Assembly: GCF_032362555.1 (NCBI RefSeq)
Contig: NC_083532.1
Location: 2,555,001 to 2,619,000, forward strand
DNA length: 64,000 bases
Direction of reading: 5' to 3'
Source: Amyelois transitella
Lineage: Eukaryota; Arthropoda; Insecta; Lepidoptera; Pyralidae
This document shows positions 1-13,223 of this stretch, piece by piece (the first letter of the stretch is position 1; each line of letters begins with the position of its first letter). Under the pieces are notes generated by a model that saw only the letters and a list, made by a program, of their open reading frames with translations, was not told where the DNA came from and ran no database searches. Position numbers and translations under genes: made by a program.

Positions 1-99
1 GGGTAGTTAACTGTCAAACGAACTGTCAAATTGATTTGAGCGTCTCTTAGATCTGAGAGTGGTCGAAAGGTCTCCTAAATCTGTGCTTTTATTTGTAAA

Positions 100-375
100 T
101 TGAAACTTAAACATTTAAAAATGTTTTTATCATCGCTATCGTCTCTTTCTGATCATGAAAGACCTACAGTGAGTCGCCGAAATGTAGAAAAGCTAAATGC
201 ATTTGAAAAATACGATGATGTGGAGTTTCGTGCCCGGTTCCGTGTTTCCAAAGAGACAGAAGAACCTATATTACCAAATATTGAAGATGAGCTTTTAGCG
301 CAACCTATAGGGCCAAGTGGCAATCAAAATTTTCTTGTAAGGACAACATTAATCAATACATATTTTTCTAATTAA
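100..375 (+). pseudogene. HARBI1-like nuclease, N-terminal fragment
   Basis: A 91-residue frame whose middle (DDVEFRARFRVSKET, then IEDEL) resembles the start of HARBI1-like Harbinger nucleases, where a D-x-E-F-x-x-R-F-R-x-S-K-E-T block precedes the DDE domain. The DDE catalytic region is absent: the frame stops after about 90 residues of a family that usually runs to 350-400. Recognition is from memory of the family pattern. I regard it as a truncated pseudogene, although a first exon with its partners deleted would look the same. Confidence 0.5.
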
Positions 376-439
376 ACATGGTGTTTTTTTATAAAACCTT
401 TATTAAATAGTATAATTTTCTACCTCTTACATCACATTA

Positions 440-842
440 CATTCACTTATTATTCATTATTGGAGACATTACATTCACTTTGGCAATATTCTTTTTAGAC
501 CTCTGTTTGAGGTTCTCATAACGAGAGGAGTTGTTGCCAACTTCTGAAGCCGCTTGCAGCAACAGCATTGTACTGCTGGCAAACAGAATCCCAAGCTTCA
601 CGCTTCTTTAAAATCATGCTGGCATTCGTTTCCTTATTTTCAATGATATTCTGGTATCTAAAAGCATACAATAAAGTTAAACATCCAATGATCTTATTTG
701 TAATTGAACGAAACGGCAGTTTGTTTACAGTTAATATTTTATTGTTTATACTCACTTTTTTACCAGTTTCCTTTTGTCTTCCATAATATAAGTAAAGAGT
801 AAATAATAAAAACTTTTCGAAAATAATACCGCGCTCACTCAA
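440..842 (-). pseudogene. Myb/SANT-like domain protein of Harbinger element, frameshifted
   Basis: The minus-strand frame contains IENKETNA, then KKREAWDSVCQQYNAV and SFRSWQQLL-type residues. This is the pattern of the Myb/SANT-like DNA-binding protein that Harbinger transposons encode beside their nuclease. The open frame stops near 516, but a one-base shift continues the similarity (YENLKQRSKKNIAKVNV) to about 440, so the gene is broken by a frameshift. The first 60 residues do not fit the family and are probably intron or decayed sequence. In intact elements this protein recruits the nuclease to the transposon ends. Confidence 0.5.
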
Positions 843-1439
843 GTGTCAGGTATCATGTCATTAGGCTAGAACGTTTCATTCTACGACAATTTGGTCGTAA
901 TTATTTACGTTTACTTTCGTGATAATATTTATAATAATACCAGAACATTTAGTAATAATGATTTTAAATCGAACCGAAATTTTATTTTATTTGTGTACCG
1001 AATAAAACTTTAATTGTTTTAACTCATTTAAGTAGCATTGTAAATATTCTTCATTCAAAAATGTTGCTTAGAACGAGACATCGTGAATGTTACCATGATG
1101 TAAATTATTTGATGGCTGCTTAGCTGAGTATGCCTTGAAATCATTTGAGTAGCCTTTGAGTATACTACTTTAATCTGAGATATGCTTAAATTTAAGAGCC
1201 CTTCAACTGAGTATAAGATTTGAGTAACGTTTCAGTATTCGGCCGTTAGTCCTCCTTTACTATTATGACTACCTACGTTTAGTATACTCCTTAAATATCA
1301 CTACAGGTCTGAAACATTAATTGAAAGACATAAAAATATATAAATTATAGATTATTTAGAAAAAAACATTTATTTTTCTGAGTTCTGAACGAAATTCAAT
1401 TAAGATTCCATTGCGATGTGAAGTTGACATTGACACTTT

Positions 1440-1479
1440 GAGGTTCTTTCGATTTCCTTTCAAAAGTTGACACAACAAA
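1440..1479 (+). promoter_or_regulatory. Pyrimidine-rich (TOP-like) 5' leader of RpL23
   Basis: The stretch TTCTTTCGATTTCCTTTC about 20-35 bases before the ATG is pyrimidine-rich, as in the 5'-terminal oligopyrimidine leaders of ribosomal-protein genes. No TATA box is evident. The exact start of transcription is inferred. Confidence 0.35.
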
Positions 1480-3801
<2,322 letters not shown>

Positions 3802-3892
3802 AGTTAATATAAGGGTTAAGGAAATTATGTGTTTTATTTTGTGAGAGTTCTTAACCTCTGAACTGCCGTACCCGCGATCCAATGAAGGAAGG

Positions 3893-4130
3893 TGACGGCC
3901 TCTGTGGCGCAGCGGTAATACGCTTGTCTGTGACTCCGGAGGTCCCGGGTTCGAATCCCGGTCAGGGCATGATGAGAAACGAACTTTCTCCGACTGGTCT
4001 GGGTCTTGGATGTTTGTCTATACAAGTATTTATTACAAAATATGGTATCGTTAAGTTAGCATCTCGTAACACAAGTTTAAACTTCGAGGCGAACTCAATC
4101 TGTGTAATATGTCCCGTGTATATATTTATT
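3893..4130 (+). mobile_element. tRNA-derived SINE (family B)
   Basis: Begins with a tRNA-like head carrying a pol III A box (TGGCGCAGCGGTAATACGC) and B box (GGTTCGAATCC), followed by an unrelated body ending CTCAATCTGTGTAATATGTC and a T/A-rich tail. Other copies in the window lie at 5639-5690, 22812-22960, 33809-34020 (reverse) and 47761-47990. It is a retroposon, not a tRNA gene. Confidence 0.8.
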
Positions 4131-4354
4131 TATTTAATTAACACCCGCATTTGCCGCGGGAAATCAGTGTTTCGAGCGAAAAAATCAAAAAGCAATACTC
4201 ATAATAAAAATAAACGTGGCTGGTAGGGTGATCGCTGATTGGAGCTTAAGCAGTTGAGGCCAGTGCACTCATCATTGCTTAGGCAGCTGAGAGGTTAATT
4301 CTAACAGCTGCTCCCGTAGACACGCGTGACGCCATTTTTTCGGAAAACTATTTA

Positions 4355-4525
4355 AAAAAAAAATTCAAAATTTTTTATTCATTATTATAGGATACTATTA
4401 TATCGCTTAATAATTGTCGTATGGTTTAACAACTTGGTTGACGTCAAATAAATTACTTAAAAACTAAGTTTACTGCCGCTTCCAAGGCGTCAGTGCAGAA
4501 GAAGCGGTAACAAACTGCTATTGCT
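4355..4525. repeat. Interspersed repeat, probable LINE 3' end
   Basis: Matches 20614-20780 in the same order, including GGTTGACGTCAAATAAATTAC and AGTTTACTGCCGCTTCCAAG. This looks like a 5'-truncated LINE tail. No coding remains. Confidence 0.55.
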
Positions 4526-5007
4526 GTCCCGTTTCACATCATAATAATAAGCGAAACAGCGATAGCTTTTCGCGCAATATAAACGGCGTCGGTTGTTGTC
4601 ATCTGCCTGATATTAATCGAATGGTCTAGTGTTAGAACATTTTATACGTATTTTGTCCATAGCTTGTAATAGGACGTTAAAAGCATGGTGGAGACCAATC
4701 ATGATCATGAAAGTCATTTGGCTAGCTATGCTGATGTGTGTTCAAAATAAATACGAAACGATTTTCACAACTCTTACATTAACTTATGTACATATTATGT
4801 CATGGTCTTAAGATATTTTGCGATAATCACATTATATTGCGACCTTTGCGATATCGGTTTGACCGTTAATGGACAACTTTACGTGCCTTCAGAAATTTGC
4901 CCGAGACGTCAAAGCGCCGAGCCGTTCAAAAGATTTGTAAAAACCTCTACGTTGTTATCAACGCTTTCTTGGTTTCTTTTCTATTTAGTTCATCTAAGGA
5001 ACTCACA

Positions 5008-5250
5008 TTCATATAATCACGTCTTGCGGTGTAGACAGAGCCAACAGTCTTGAAAAAGACTGAAAGGCCACGTTAAGCTTATGGCTTAATGATGTAATTT
5101 TTCATTTTAATTGAAATTCAAACAGCGACAGGTTGCTAGCACATCACAACCCACAAGAATAATCCCAAATTTATTAACTTTTCCCTTAGTCTCCTTTTAC
5201 GACATCCATGGGAAAGTGGTCCTATTCTAAAGTGCCGGTAACCACACGGT
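5008..5250 (-). mobile_element. SINE-like TATG-tailed element (family A), degenerate
   Basis: Reverse copy with landmarks GACAGAGCCAACAGTCTTG, GACAGGTTGCTAGC and CGGTAACCACACGG. It has drifted strongly from the younger copies at 10483 and 63606. Confidence 0.65.
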
Positions 5251-6199
5251 TATTAAGTCATGGAACTTAGGCATATTATGTTATTATACGTAAGTTCCTT
5301 GTAGATACGTACAGAATGTATAGAAGGTTATACATACCAACCTATAATTACGACTCCATCCCTCACGAGGTAGAATTATAATTTCCTTAATCTAAGGGGA
5401 CACGTCTTCAAAGAGCACACGACGCCTGATAAAAGGTAATAGCAAATCAACTCTCTTGAAACATACCATGAACACAGAGTGTGCACCTGCAGGCTGCACC
5501 CTCTTGCACCTTAGATAAAAAGGGTCTTATAGAATTCGGAATAATATAATAATAGATGTGGCAAATAAATGAAATGAAATTTATTTCGCACAATTGTCGT
5601 ATAACAGGTAGAATACACCTTGGCCACTTCCAGCATGCATGACGGCTTTGTGGCGCAGCGGTAGTGCTTTTGTCTGTGACACCGGAGTGATTTAAATAGT
5701 ACCTACAGATAGCTCACGCCGCCTCTAGGAACAATCCAAATTTTTAGAAGTCTTCGATTGTAAAAGTCTATTAAGGAAACTTATAGGTAATTCTTTTGGC
5801 GATGGGCGAGCGAACTCTCATTATTTAAAGAACCACACGGCTTTTCTGCTATTAACTACGTCTGAAAAGTTATTGAAAATCACAAAAGGTCCTTACATAA
5901 ATATTAGGTATAATCCTAACAAATAAATGTCATGTATGATTATTCTGTTATGATGTACAGACGTACTTACCTACATGCTTTCCATCGCATAGTGATAACG
6001 TTACAATTGCCCTGTGAAAGTTTTGGGAAAACCCAAAAATGATCGACGAATATAAAACTCGGCGAAAGTGGCGCTTCTTTATCAGAACAATTCCGTTATC
6101 TGGGACTTTTTTTTTTGCTAGGCTATGCTTCTGTCAGTCTTCAGTCGTCTGCCACGATCTATCTCATCAAAAGTCAATTTAATAGGTTCTCGGCTCTTG
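5251..6199. other. Intergenic stretch with only a SINE B fragment
   Basis: Nothing coding seen. Positions 5639-5690 hold the tRNA-like head of SINE family B (TGTGGCGCAGCGGTAGTGC), cut off before the B box. The rest is AT-rich unassigned sequence. Confidence 0.5.
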
Positions 6200-6324
6200 A
6201 GAATAGGAGCACTCCATCTCTTTCAAACGGATATCGTAAAAGGCGACTAAGGTTATAGGCGCATTTTCAGGAAGAAAGGACATAGTGTGCTTATCTTTTG
6301 AAATTTCAAATTGTTAAAGTCTAT

Positions 6325-6436
6325 TGTAATAATAATGCAAAACCAAATGTATTGGTTTTATTCTAGTTAAAACACAACTATGACAGTAACAATAAAGACA
6401 AGATTATTCTTTTAAAATATCATAGATAACATGTCA
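6325..6436 (-). repeat. 3' LTR of the short-LTR element
   Basis: 112 bp, TG...CA. It contains an AATAAA signal in the element's sense. The first bases of the LTR supply the stop codon of the pol frame. It differs from the 5' LTR by one extra T in a T run. Confidence 0.85.
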
Positions 6437-8600
6437 TTCTCCCCCCCTTAAATAATCCCTTAAATAAGCTGGTGGTCTGCGATCTCTACTGGAACGGCGT
6501 AGAACAGGTTCTTCGGTCTCGGCTGCCCGTCCTTCATTTGACACGTCAGGTTCCACAGTGTCATTTATAGTTCCCTGGACATCCGGCTCCATATCAGCAC
6601 TTTCTTCACTCTCCTGATTAAGTTGCGGCAAAGGAGCTAAATGTTTATTAGAAACTACTGTTTCACGACCATCAGGAAGCTTGACATATGAATACATGGG
6701 ATTAGGTTGTAATAATTCCACTTCATCAACTAATGGGTCATATTTAGAATTTCTTACGTGTCGTTTAAGTAGTACAGGTCCTGGAGTAAGTAACCACGTT
6801 GGCATAGATTGTCCATTTAGTGATCGTCTAGGATGATGAAACATACGTTCATGAGGGGTTGCATTGGTACTTGTACATAACAACGAGCGTATTGAGTGAA
6901 GAGCAAAAGGCAAAACTTTTTCCCATTCTTCGATTCGCATACTTTTGGACCGAATGCTTAGTTGAATACTCTTCCATAATGTTCCATTTAGTCTTTCTAT
7001 TTGTCCGTTACCTTCTGGATTGTAGGGAGAGCTTCTGCTAGTAGCTATTCCAAGGGAATGAAGAAATTGTTGGACTTCTTCTGATAAAAATGATGTTCCT
7101 CTGTCAGAGTGAATATATTGTGGTATACCAAATAGATAAAAGATATCTTTCAGACAATGAACAACAGTTGAAGCAGTCATATCTTTACATGGATAAGCGA
7201 AAGGAAATCTAGAGTATTCGTCGATTACTGTTAATATATAACGATTAGTAGTGTTACTTGGCACAGGCCCTTTGAAATCTATATTAAGTCTTTCAAAACA
7301 CGAAGTTGCTTTTATGAGATGGCCGTGTGTCTGACCAAATCTTGGTTTTATTTCTGAACAAATAGGGCAAGACGAAATCATGGATCTTATTTCATTAATC
7401 GAATATGGCAGATTCTTTTGACGTACCCAATGTGCCATTCTCACTATTCCAGGATGGCACAAAGCATCGTGTATTTCATAAAGTTTATTTGTAGATATAC
7501 TAGCGCTTATTCTAGACAAAGCATCAGCAGTGAAATTTTCTTTCCCTGGTCTATATATAATGTCGTATTTATAACACGACAACTCAAGGCGCCATCGTTC
7601 AACTTTCTCGTTTTTAACTTTGCTTGTATGATTTTGATTCAGCATAAATGAAACTGACTGTTGATCGGTGATGAGAAGAAAATGTCGACCCAAGAGATAG
7701 TGTCGCCACTTGCGTAAAGATTCTACAATTGCGTAAGCTTCTTTTTCAATAGCAGAGTGACGGCGTTCTGAATCAGAAAGACTTCTAGAAAAAAATGCCA
7801 CTGGTCTTCCATTTTGTGTAAGAGATGCTGCAATTGTATGCTCAGAAGCATCAGTTTCAACGACGAATCTTTCTTCATTGTCTATTGCAGTTAAACATGA
7901 CTTAGCAATAGTAGATTTAAGAGAATTAAAACTAGAAATAGCTGTTTCATCGAGTGGAAAGCTTTTGCTTGAGATTAAAGGCCTTACCTTTTCAGAAAAA
8001 TTTTGTACCCATTTTGAATAATGCGCAAAAAGCCCGAGAGTTCTTTTCAGTGAAGGTCCATCTGATGGGACTGGTAAGTCAAGAAGTGGCTTAAGACGAG
8101 TTGAATCTGGTTTAATAGTGTTATTATGAACATTATAACCAAGTAAATTTATAGAGCTAGAAGAAAAGGTACATTTGTCTTTGTTAAGTGTCAAACTGTA
8201 TTTCTCGGCTGCCATCATAAATCTTTCCAAATTTTTGTCATGATCGTCTTTTGTTTTGCCGCATACGGTAATATCATCTAAATAAGCAAATGTGCCGTTA
8301 AGTTTCTCTGACTCTATTATAAATTGCAGTGTACGTTGAAAAGCAGCTACGCCATTGGTTACTCCAAATGGAATGCGAGTAAACTGATATAAATTACCAC
8401 ATGCTTCGAATGCTGTATACTTTTTTCTTTTCCTAATATTGGAATTTGGTGGTAAGCACTTTTCAAATCAATTTGACTAAAATAATTGTATTTAGCTACA
8501 TTAGCAACTACCAGTTCTATGCTAGGCAGTGGATGAGCATCAAGTTCTGTATATTTGTTAATAGTTCGCGAATAATCAATAACCATGCGGCGCCGGTAGA
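6434..8600 (-). pseudogene. Ty3/gypsy pol remnant: RT (part), RNase H, integrase
   Basis: The intact part of 598 codons ends at 6434 and starts with the final third of reverse transcriptase (KCTFSSSSINLLGYNV). It continues with RNase H (VETDAS near residue 125, later DALSR), an H2C2 integrase zinc finger (HDALCHPG ... CPICSEIK, about 255-295), and an integrase core with D (NIDFKGPV), D (HSDRGTSF) and E (NGQIERLNG). Upstream, reverse-transcriptase motifs continue in two frames separated by a one-base shift in an A/T run near 8421-8434; the YLDD active site lies downstream of the shift, near 8275. The C-terminus is Glu-rich and ends at a TGA formed by the 3' LTR. It cannot be autonomous without Gag, protease and the N-terminal RT. 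Confidence 0.88.
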
Positions 8601-8606
8601 ATAAAT

Positions 8607-8717
8607 TGTAATAATAATGCAAAACCAAATGTATTGGTTTTATTCTAGTTAAAACACAACTATGACAGTAACAATAAAGACAAGATTATTCTTTAAAATA
8701 TCATAGATAACATGTCA
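8607..8717 (-). repeat. 5' LTR of the short-LTR element
   Basis: 111 bp, nearly identical to 6325-6436. In the element's sense it is followed almost at once by reverse-transcriptase sequence, with no recognisable tRNA primer binding site. Confidence 0.85.
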
Positions 8718-8830
8718 TCTATCAAGGAAAAGCCTAATAAAATTGGGATTCTTCTAGTTACTGTGGCCTTTCAGTCTCTTCGCGGCTGTTGGCTTTGTAT
8801 ACCCCGTAAGCGTTAAACACGTGATTGTAA

Positions 8831-10482
8831 ACAGTTGATTGTGATACATTTATGGTACTAAACTGTACTCAACAAAGTAAAAAATAGGACTCCAACCAAA
8901 TAACGTTATCAAAATTCCATAAAATACAAAGGTTCCAAAAGCTTGTTTACTTATCGATAAGATACTGAAGCTTTCTTTCTGCGTGCCAAAGCTGCAGTAA
9001 AAAGGTCGCAATCAGTGCAGCGAAGCGAAAAGTAACTGTTGGAAAGTAATTTACATTACCAGCACCGACTGCTTGCACAGAGCTAACCAGTAAGGCCGCA
9101 GTCGCGTAGCGGTCAAGGCTCCGCGACGGTCGACCGTTGCCTCGATACATTTATCAAATAAAAAATAAAAAAGCGCGCGTTTCCGCAAACGTCAAAATCG
9201 CTACAGATCAAACTTAGCCTATTTTTTTTTTTCTAAAATAGCACGAGTAAAGTTTGATTCGGAAGATCATCTCAAGTTTATCGTCTTGTAGTTCGAGTAA
9301 CTGTTAAAACCACAGTGTCGGATAATGAGTTCGCCGTGATTGTGAGGCGTCTTGGTGCCCGTTAAACAGGTGAATATAAAATTGATTTCAATGCACCGTT
9401 GTGTGTAATGACCCTTATTTGTTTCGGTGTAAGCCTTAATTTGGACTCGTTAATTTCAAACGTTACGTTCAAGAAATTTCAATTAACTTTTGTGTGCCTT
9501 TATTTGCGATTTTTTCAATTACATTTTTCAAAGATTTTTTTATTTATTGTTAGTTGGTGACAAAAATAATACCTTTATATTATTTAATTAATGAGACGTT
9601 AAATTGTTGCGAATAGTTGTCAAAGACCGCTTTTTCTGTATCTGCGAGCCGAGACGGCAGAAATAACGGCCCTACAATCATAGGTTGTTGCTCTTCCTAC
9701 TGGCGTCTTTGAGATACAAAAGGTACTCGAAAGGCTAGAAGCCTTCCCTAGGTTCTACGCTTAAAATTAATACCAAAACATGACAAAAAATTTTTAGTTT
9801 TTATTTATTTGGACTTGGTACATAAATTTCAGTTTGGCAAAACGAACTGTAAAATTAATGGATATTTGCTTGGCTTGCAAACATTTTTTTCGTAATACAA
9901 AATACTTATATTACTTCTCCGTTTTATAAATATTCTGTTTAAAACCATTTTAATATGACTACTTAATGCAAAGTATGTAACTATATTAAAATACGACATT
10001 CCAGCTTTTTTATCTCGGAACGGTCATCTTTTAATCAAATAAGAGGTTGCTCGTAAAGTTACGATATTTTAAGTTAAACAAGTTAGTTGACACGGCCCGT
10101 TCGTGTTCGAATGTGGGTCAGTGAAATGAATGTCGAATTGTAATCTGTCTGTTGTTAGTCGATTTGTCTTCCTTTTTCGAATTGCGTTTGAAATTCGAAG
10201 TGGATTCCATAGATTAAGATTTTTTACAGAAAAAAGTTTTGATGTCTTGATTTCGGTAGCATTCCTTGGTTTATCAATAAAAGTTAGGGAACACATAATG
10301 ACGTCAAATATTAGAATTTTATATTATAAATTCGAAATCCATATCAGTTTTTTTTGTTTCTTTGTAAAAAAATTAAATAAAACATGAAATTTAACTAATA
10401 AGTCACACGCAGAAAGAGAAACAATATAATATAACTAGTTAGTATATACTTAATAAACTTTTGTTCTATAATTTTATAGTAC
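8831..10482. other. Intergenic stretch, nothing recognised
   Basis: No coding region could be supported. A relatively CG-rich patch (about 8990-9370) ends with a possible splice donor (AAACAGGTGAAT near 9370). It could be an untranslated first exon of a downstream gene, but nothing confirms this. Confidence 0.3.
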
Positions 10483-10746
10483 CGCCGTGTGGTTCCCGGC
10501 ACCAATAGAAAAAAGAATAGGACCACTCCATCTCTCTCCCATGGATGTCGTAAAAGGCGACTAAGGGGTAGGCTTATCAACTTGGGATTCTTCTTTTAGG
10601 CGATGGGCTAGCAACCTGTCACTATTTGAATCTCAATTCTATCTTAAAGCCAAATAGCTGAACGTGGCCTATCAGTCTTTTAAAGACTGTTGGCTCTGTC
10701 TACCCCGCAAGGGACAAAGACGTGATTATATGTATGTATGTATGTA
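10483..10746 (+). mobile_element. SINE-like element family A, full length
   Basis: One of the best copies: head GCCGTGTGGTTCCCGGCACC (a small GCCG...CGGC hairpin), middle GTCGTAAAAGGCGACTAAGG, GGCGATGGGCTAGCAACCTG and CTGTTGGCTCTGTCTACCCC, end GACGTGATTATATG followed by a TATG run. About 260 bp with no coding capacity. Confidence 0.85.
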
Positions 10747-11437
10747 TTTTATAGTACAGCAGCATCAATCTGAACTAGATCTTAAATACCTTAATTATTC
10801 GACTAAGTACATTTTAGGTATGAATGTATTTAAATTATAATTAATTTTGCCGCAAACGTGTTTGGGACTTTGAGCAATGCTCTTTTTATATTATCTTTTA
10901 ATACCAATCACAATTAAACAATTTTTGCGTGTTCAAATAAAAAATATGGATACATAACATGTTTTATAATTAAAACATCTTGGAAAAGATACGATCTCGC
11001 ATAATTAAAACGTTCCAAATTCAAATTAAATTTTTCCCACGATCAGAATCGCAAAAATTTCAAAATCAACATACCACAATGCAATTTTGTTTTTAATTTT
11101 TTTTTCGGTCAACGGAATATTAAGTTATAGAGCCAGGTATTTATACCAATGGCGAGATTCCGATTGAGTTTCGGAGATAAGTCCCAGATAGCAGGTTTTT
11201 GAGGTCATTAACACCAGGCCTTTCCTTTGAGAAAGTAAGAATGACGAGAAGGACGTTACACTGGCATTTCCGCCGCTTTCAACTATGTTCTACTTTTTTG
11301 CTTTCCTGGCGTTTACTAGGTCCAGGGTTTGAGTCCCAGTTAGATTATAGGTGTGATATCGTTGAGTTAGTAGGTATAAGTATTCCACAAGACTTGAACT
11401 TATTTTGTGCTAGCTCAATTTATAATATGCCTACTAG

Positions 11438-11800
11438 GTTTTACCCGCAACTTCGCCCGCGTGAATTTAGCGCCACCTGCCAAAAGGGCAACGAATTTAG
11501 CACCAACTCTAAAACGCAACGCAATTTAGGGCCACCTTTAATACAGGTTTTTCGCAAATACCACGAGAACTATAGTTTTGACCGGCATGAAAGTCCTCCT
11601 CCACATTCTCAAATATTACTACATAGTATAAAAATTAAGTCGCTTCCCGCGTCTGTCCTTATGTCTGTATGCTTAGATCTATAAAACTACACAACGGATT
11701 TTGTTGCAGTTATTTTAATAGATACAGTGATTCAGGAGGAAGGTTTATAATAAATGCTACCCTTGCGGATCCGGGGCGGGTCGCTAGTTATTTATGTCAT
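11438..11800. repeat. Interspersed repeat of the CCCGCAACTTCGCCCGCGTG type
   Basis: Starts CTACTAGGTTTTACCCGCAA and ends GGGGCGGGTCGCTAGTTA, with the internal GTCTGTATGCTTAGATCT and CAACGGATTTTG. Related pieces lie at 19690-19895, 25255-25370, 25680-25740 and 61207-61370. It is non-coding and possibly Helitron-related. Confidence 0.5.
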
Positions 11801-11924
11801 GATATTAAATACTTATTGTTAAAAAAAAGAAAGTAGAATGACAGATAAGTTTTGCTGTGGAGATGGAACAATAAAATATGGACATAAATAAATGACATGT
11901 ATTTTAATTAAAAACACAATATGT

Positions 11925-12186
11925 GCCGTGTGGTTCCCGGCACCAATAAAAAAAAGAATAGGACCACTCCATCTCGTTCCCATGGATGTCGTAAAAGGCG
12001 ACTAAGGGATAGGCTTATAAACTTGGGATTCTTCTTTTAGGCGATGGGCTAGCAACCCGTCACTATTTGAATCTCAATTCTATCATTAAGCCAAACAGCT
12101 GAACGTGGCCTATCAGTCTTTTCAAGACTGCTGGCTCTGTCTACCCCGTAAGGGATAAAGACGTGATCATATGTATGTATGTATGC
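11925..12186 (+). mobile_element. SINE-like element family A, full length
   Basis: Same landmarks and order as 10483-10746, complete from the GCCGTGTGGTTCCCGGCACC head to the TATG tail. Confidence 0.85.
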
Positions 12187-12264
12187 ACAATATGTATTTA
12201 CGCGAAATTTCAAGAATATATTAGTTCAGTAGATATAGCGCGTGAAGAGAAAACCAACAAACTT

Positions 12265-12370
12265 CAGTTCAATTCAATTCAAAATCTTTATTGCATATTA
12301 TAAAGTACATCAGTTGAATTCCAGTTACTGCTTATAAATAGGGTAATAAAATATGAACACCTTGAAATAT
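12265..12370 (-). repeat. LINE 3'-end fragment
   Basis: Shares ATCTTTATTGCATATTATAA, AGTACATCAGTTGAATTCCA and GCTTATAAATAGG, in reverse orientation, with 25525-25625. A tail-only retroposon fragment. Confidence 0.45.
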
Positions 12371-12393
12371 TGTATGAAATATTGTTGAAATCT

Positions 12394-12465
12394 ACGTATC
12401 CGAAGAATAAAGTCCGCTCTGCGACATTGATATCGCATATATCGGACTTTATTCTTCGGATACGT
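12394..12465. repeat. Perfect 23-bp hairpin
   Basis: Arms 12394-12416 and 12443-12465 are exact reverse complements (ACGTATCCGAAGAATAAAGT plus CCG), separated by a 26-bp loop. It may be the core of a MITE or a transcribed hairpin. Confidence 0.8.
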
Positions 12466-12559
12466 CGATTAATATTGAAAAACAAACAACAAGTTTTATA
12501 TCGGCTATAATGATGAATTAACAATAATAAAAAATGCTGTATTATATTTGGAGTTCGGT

Positions 12560-12770
12560 GTCTAATGCCACAATCTTCCGCCAGGCAGTTGAACCGCAGC
12601 TCCAACGATGTTGAGTCGGAGGCTGTATTTATGCTGCAATAAATGCAATTTATGCTTGCGCGATTTAGAATCTTCGCTGCTATTGGCTTAGCGCGTCACA
12701 TTCATCGCTATGATTGGCAGATGTCGTGTGACGTTAGTGATGGCGTCACGCTTACTTTTTTAATTTTTAA
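12560..12770 (+). repeat. Interspersed repeat shared with 24350-24530
   Basis: Both copies contain ATCTTCCGCCAGGC, CGATGTTGAGT, a TATGCT block and TTGCTTGCGCGATTTAG in the same order. The family is unidentified and no frame is conserved. Confidence 0.5.
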
Positions 12771-12879
12771 TATTGGTTGGGATACACCCAAAACAGTTTT
12801 ATTAACGCATTTTTTTTATGTCATACTATGTACTATACTCGTAATACTTAAAAAAATTTATGTACATAAATAATAAACA

Positions 12880-13223
12880 TACAAAACAAACACTGAAAAC
12901 AATCAAATTGGTATAACAGAATTTAGAACTAATTACATTCAGAAAGCTTTGAATAGCCGATCTTATCATAAATGAGCTTAGAATAAAACAAACAGTAAGT
13001 ACCTAGGCTCTTATTGTGTTTGTTCAAAGATTTAAAAATGATATCGAAAGATCTATCCAAAGATTTCATTGTTTTTCTGTTTTTAAACGGGGCGTTTAAA
13101 AAGAAAACGTTATTTTGCATACAATGATATGTTTTGATCCATCAAAAAACAGTTTTACGGCCTATATCTTTCATTTATCGATTCATTTCAATTTATTTAT
13201 CGATTATTCCCATACTTCTTATT
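12880..13223. other. AT-rich gap, nothing recognised
   Basis: No repeat landmark or coding signal seen. Confidence 0.4.

Larger units (their letters stand above)
1..842. mobile_element. Degenerate PIF/Harbinger DNA transposon remnant
   Basis: Two convergent coding fragments typical of Harbinger elements lie together: the start of a HARBI1-like nuclease on the plus strand and a Myb/SANT-like protein fragment on the minus strand. Most of the nuclease, with its DDE residues, is missing, so this is a non-autonomous relic. No terminal inverted repeats or target duplication were found, and the left end may lie outside the window. Confidence 0.55.
6325..8717 (-). mobile_element. Ty3/gypsy retrotransposon, short LTRs, internally deleted
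   Basis: A 2.4-kb element bounded by LTRs of only 112 and 111 bp that begin TG and end CA, flanked by a 5-bp target duplication TCTAT (6320-6324 and 8718-8722). A run of seven purines (GGGGGGG then AGAA in the coding sense) just inside the left LTR is the polypurine tract. Gag, protease, the primer binding site and the start of reverse transcriptase are gone: the right (5') LTR abuts sequence within reverse transcriptase. The two LTRs differ by one T, so insertion was recent even though the body is defective. Very short LTRs are known in the Mag lineage, but clade assignment is not secure. Confidence 0.85.
6200..8830 (+). mobile_element. SINE family A copy interrupted by the short-LTR element
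   Basis: Family A landmarks occur on both sides of the LTR retrotransposon: GGAGCACTCCATCTCTTTC and GTAAAAGGCGACTAAGG before it, then TTGGGATTCTTC and CTGTTGGCTTTGTATACCCC after it. The order fits one SINE split by the later insertion, with some extra sequence between. Confidence 0.5.

Noticed and set aside
3896..3970. tRNA gene candidate with A and B boxes
   Set aside because: The same head recurs at 22812, 33960 (reverse) and 47761 fused to a common non-tRNA body; it is a SINE. The tRNA-like ends of SINE family C were rejected for the same reason.
3882..4226. 114-codon frame
   Set aside because: Runs through the SINE B copy; no conserved protein.
9240..9372. Untranslated first exon ending AAACAGGTGAAT
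   Set aside because: Only a weak donor and mild CG enrichment; no link to any coding exon.
11199..11684. 161-codon frame
   Set aside because: Covers an interspersed repeat with no recognisable domain and repeat-like codon use.
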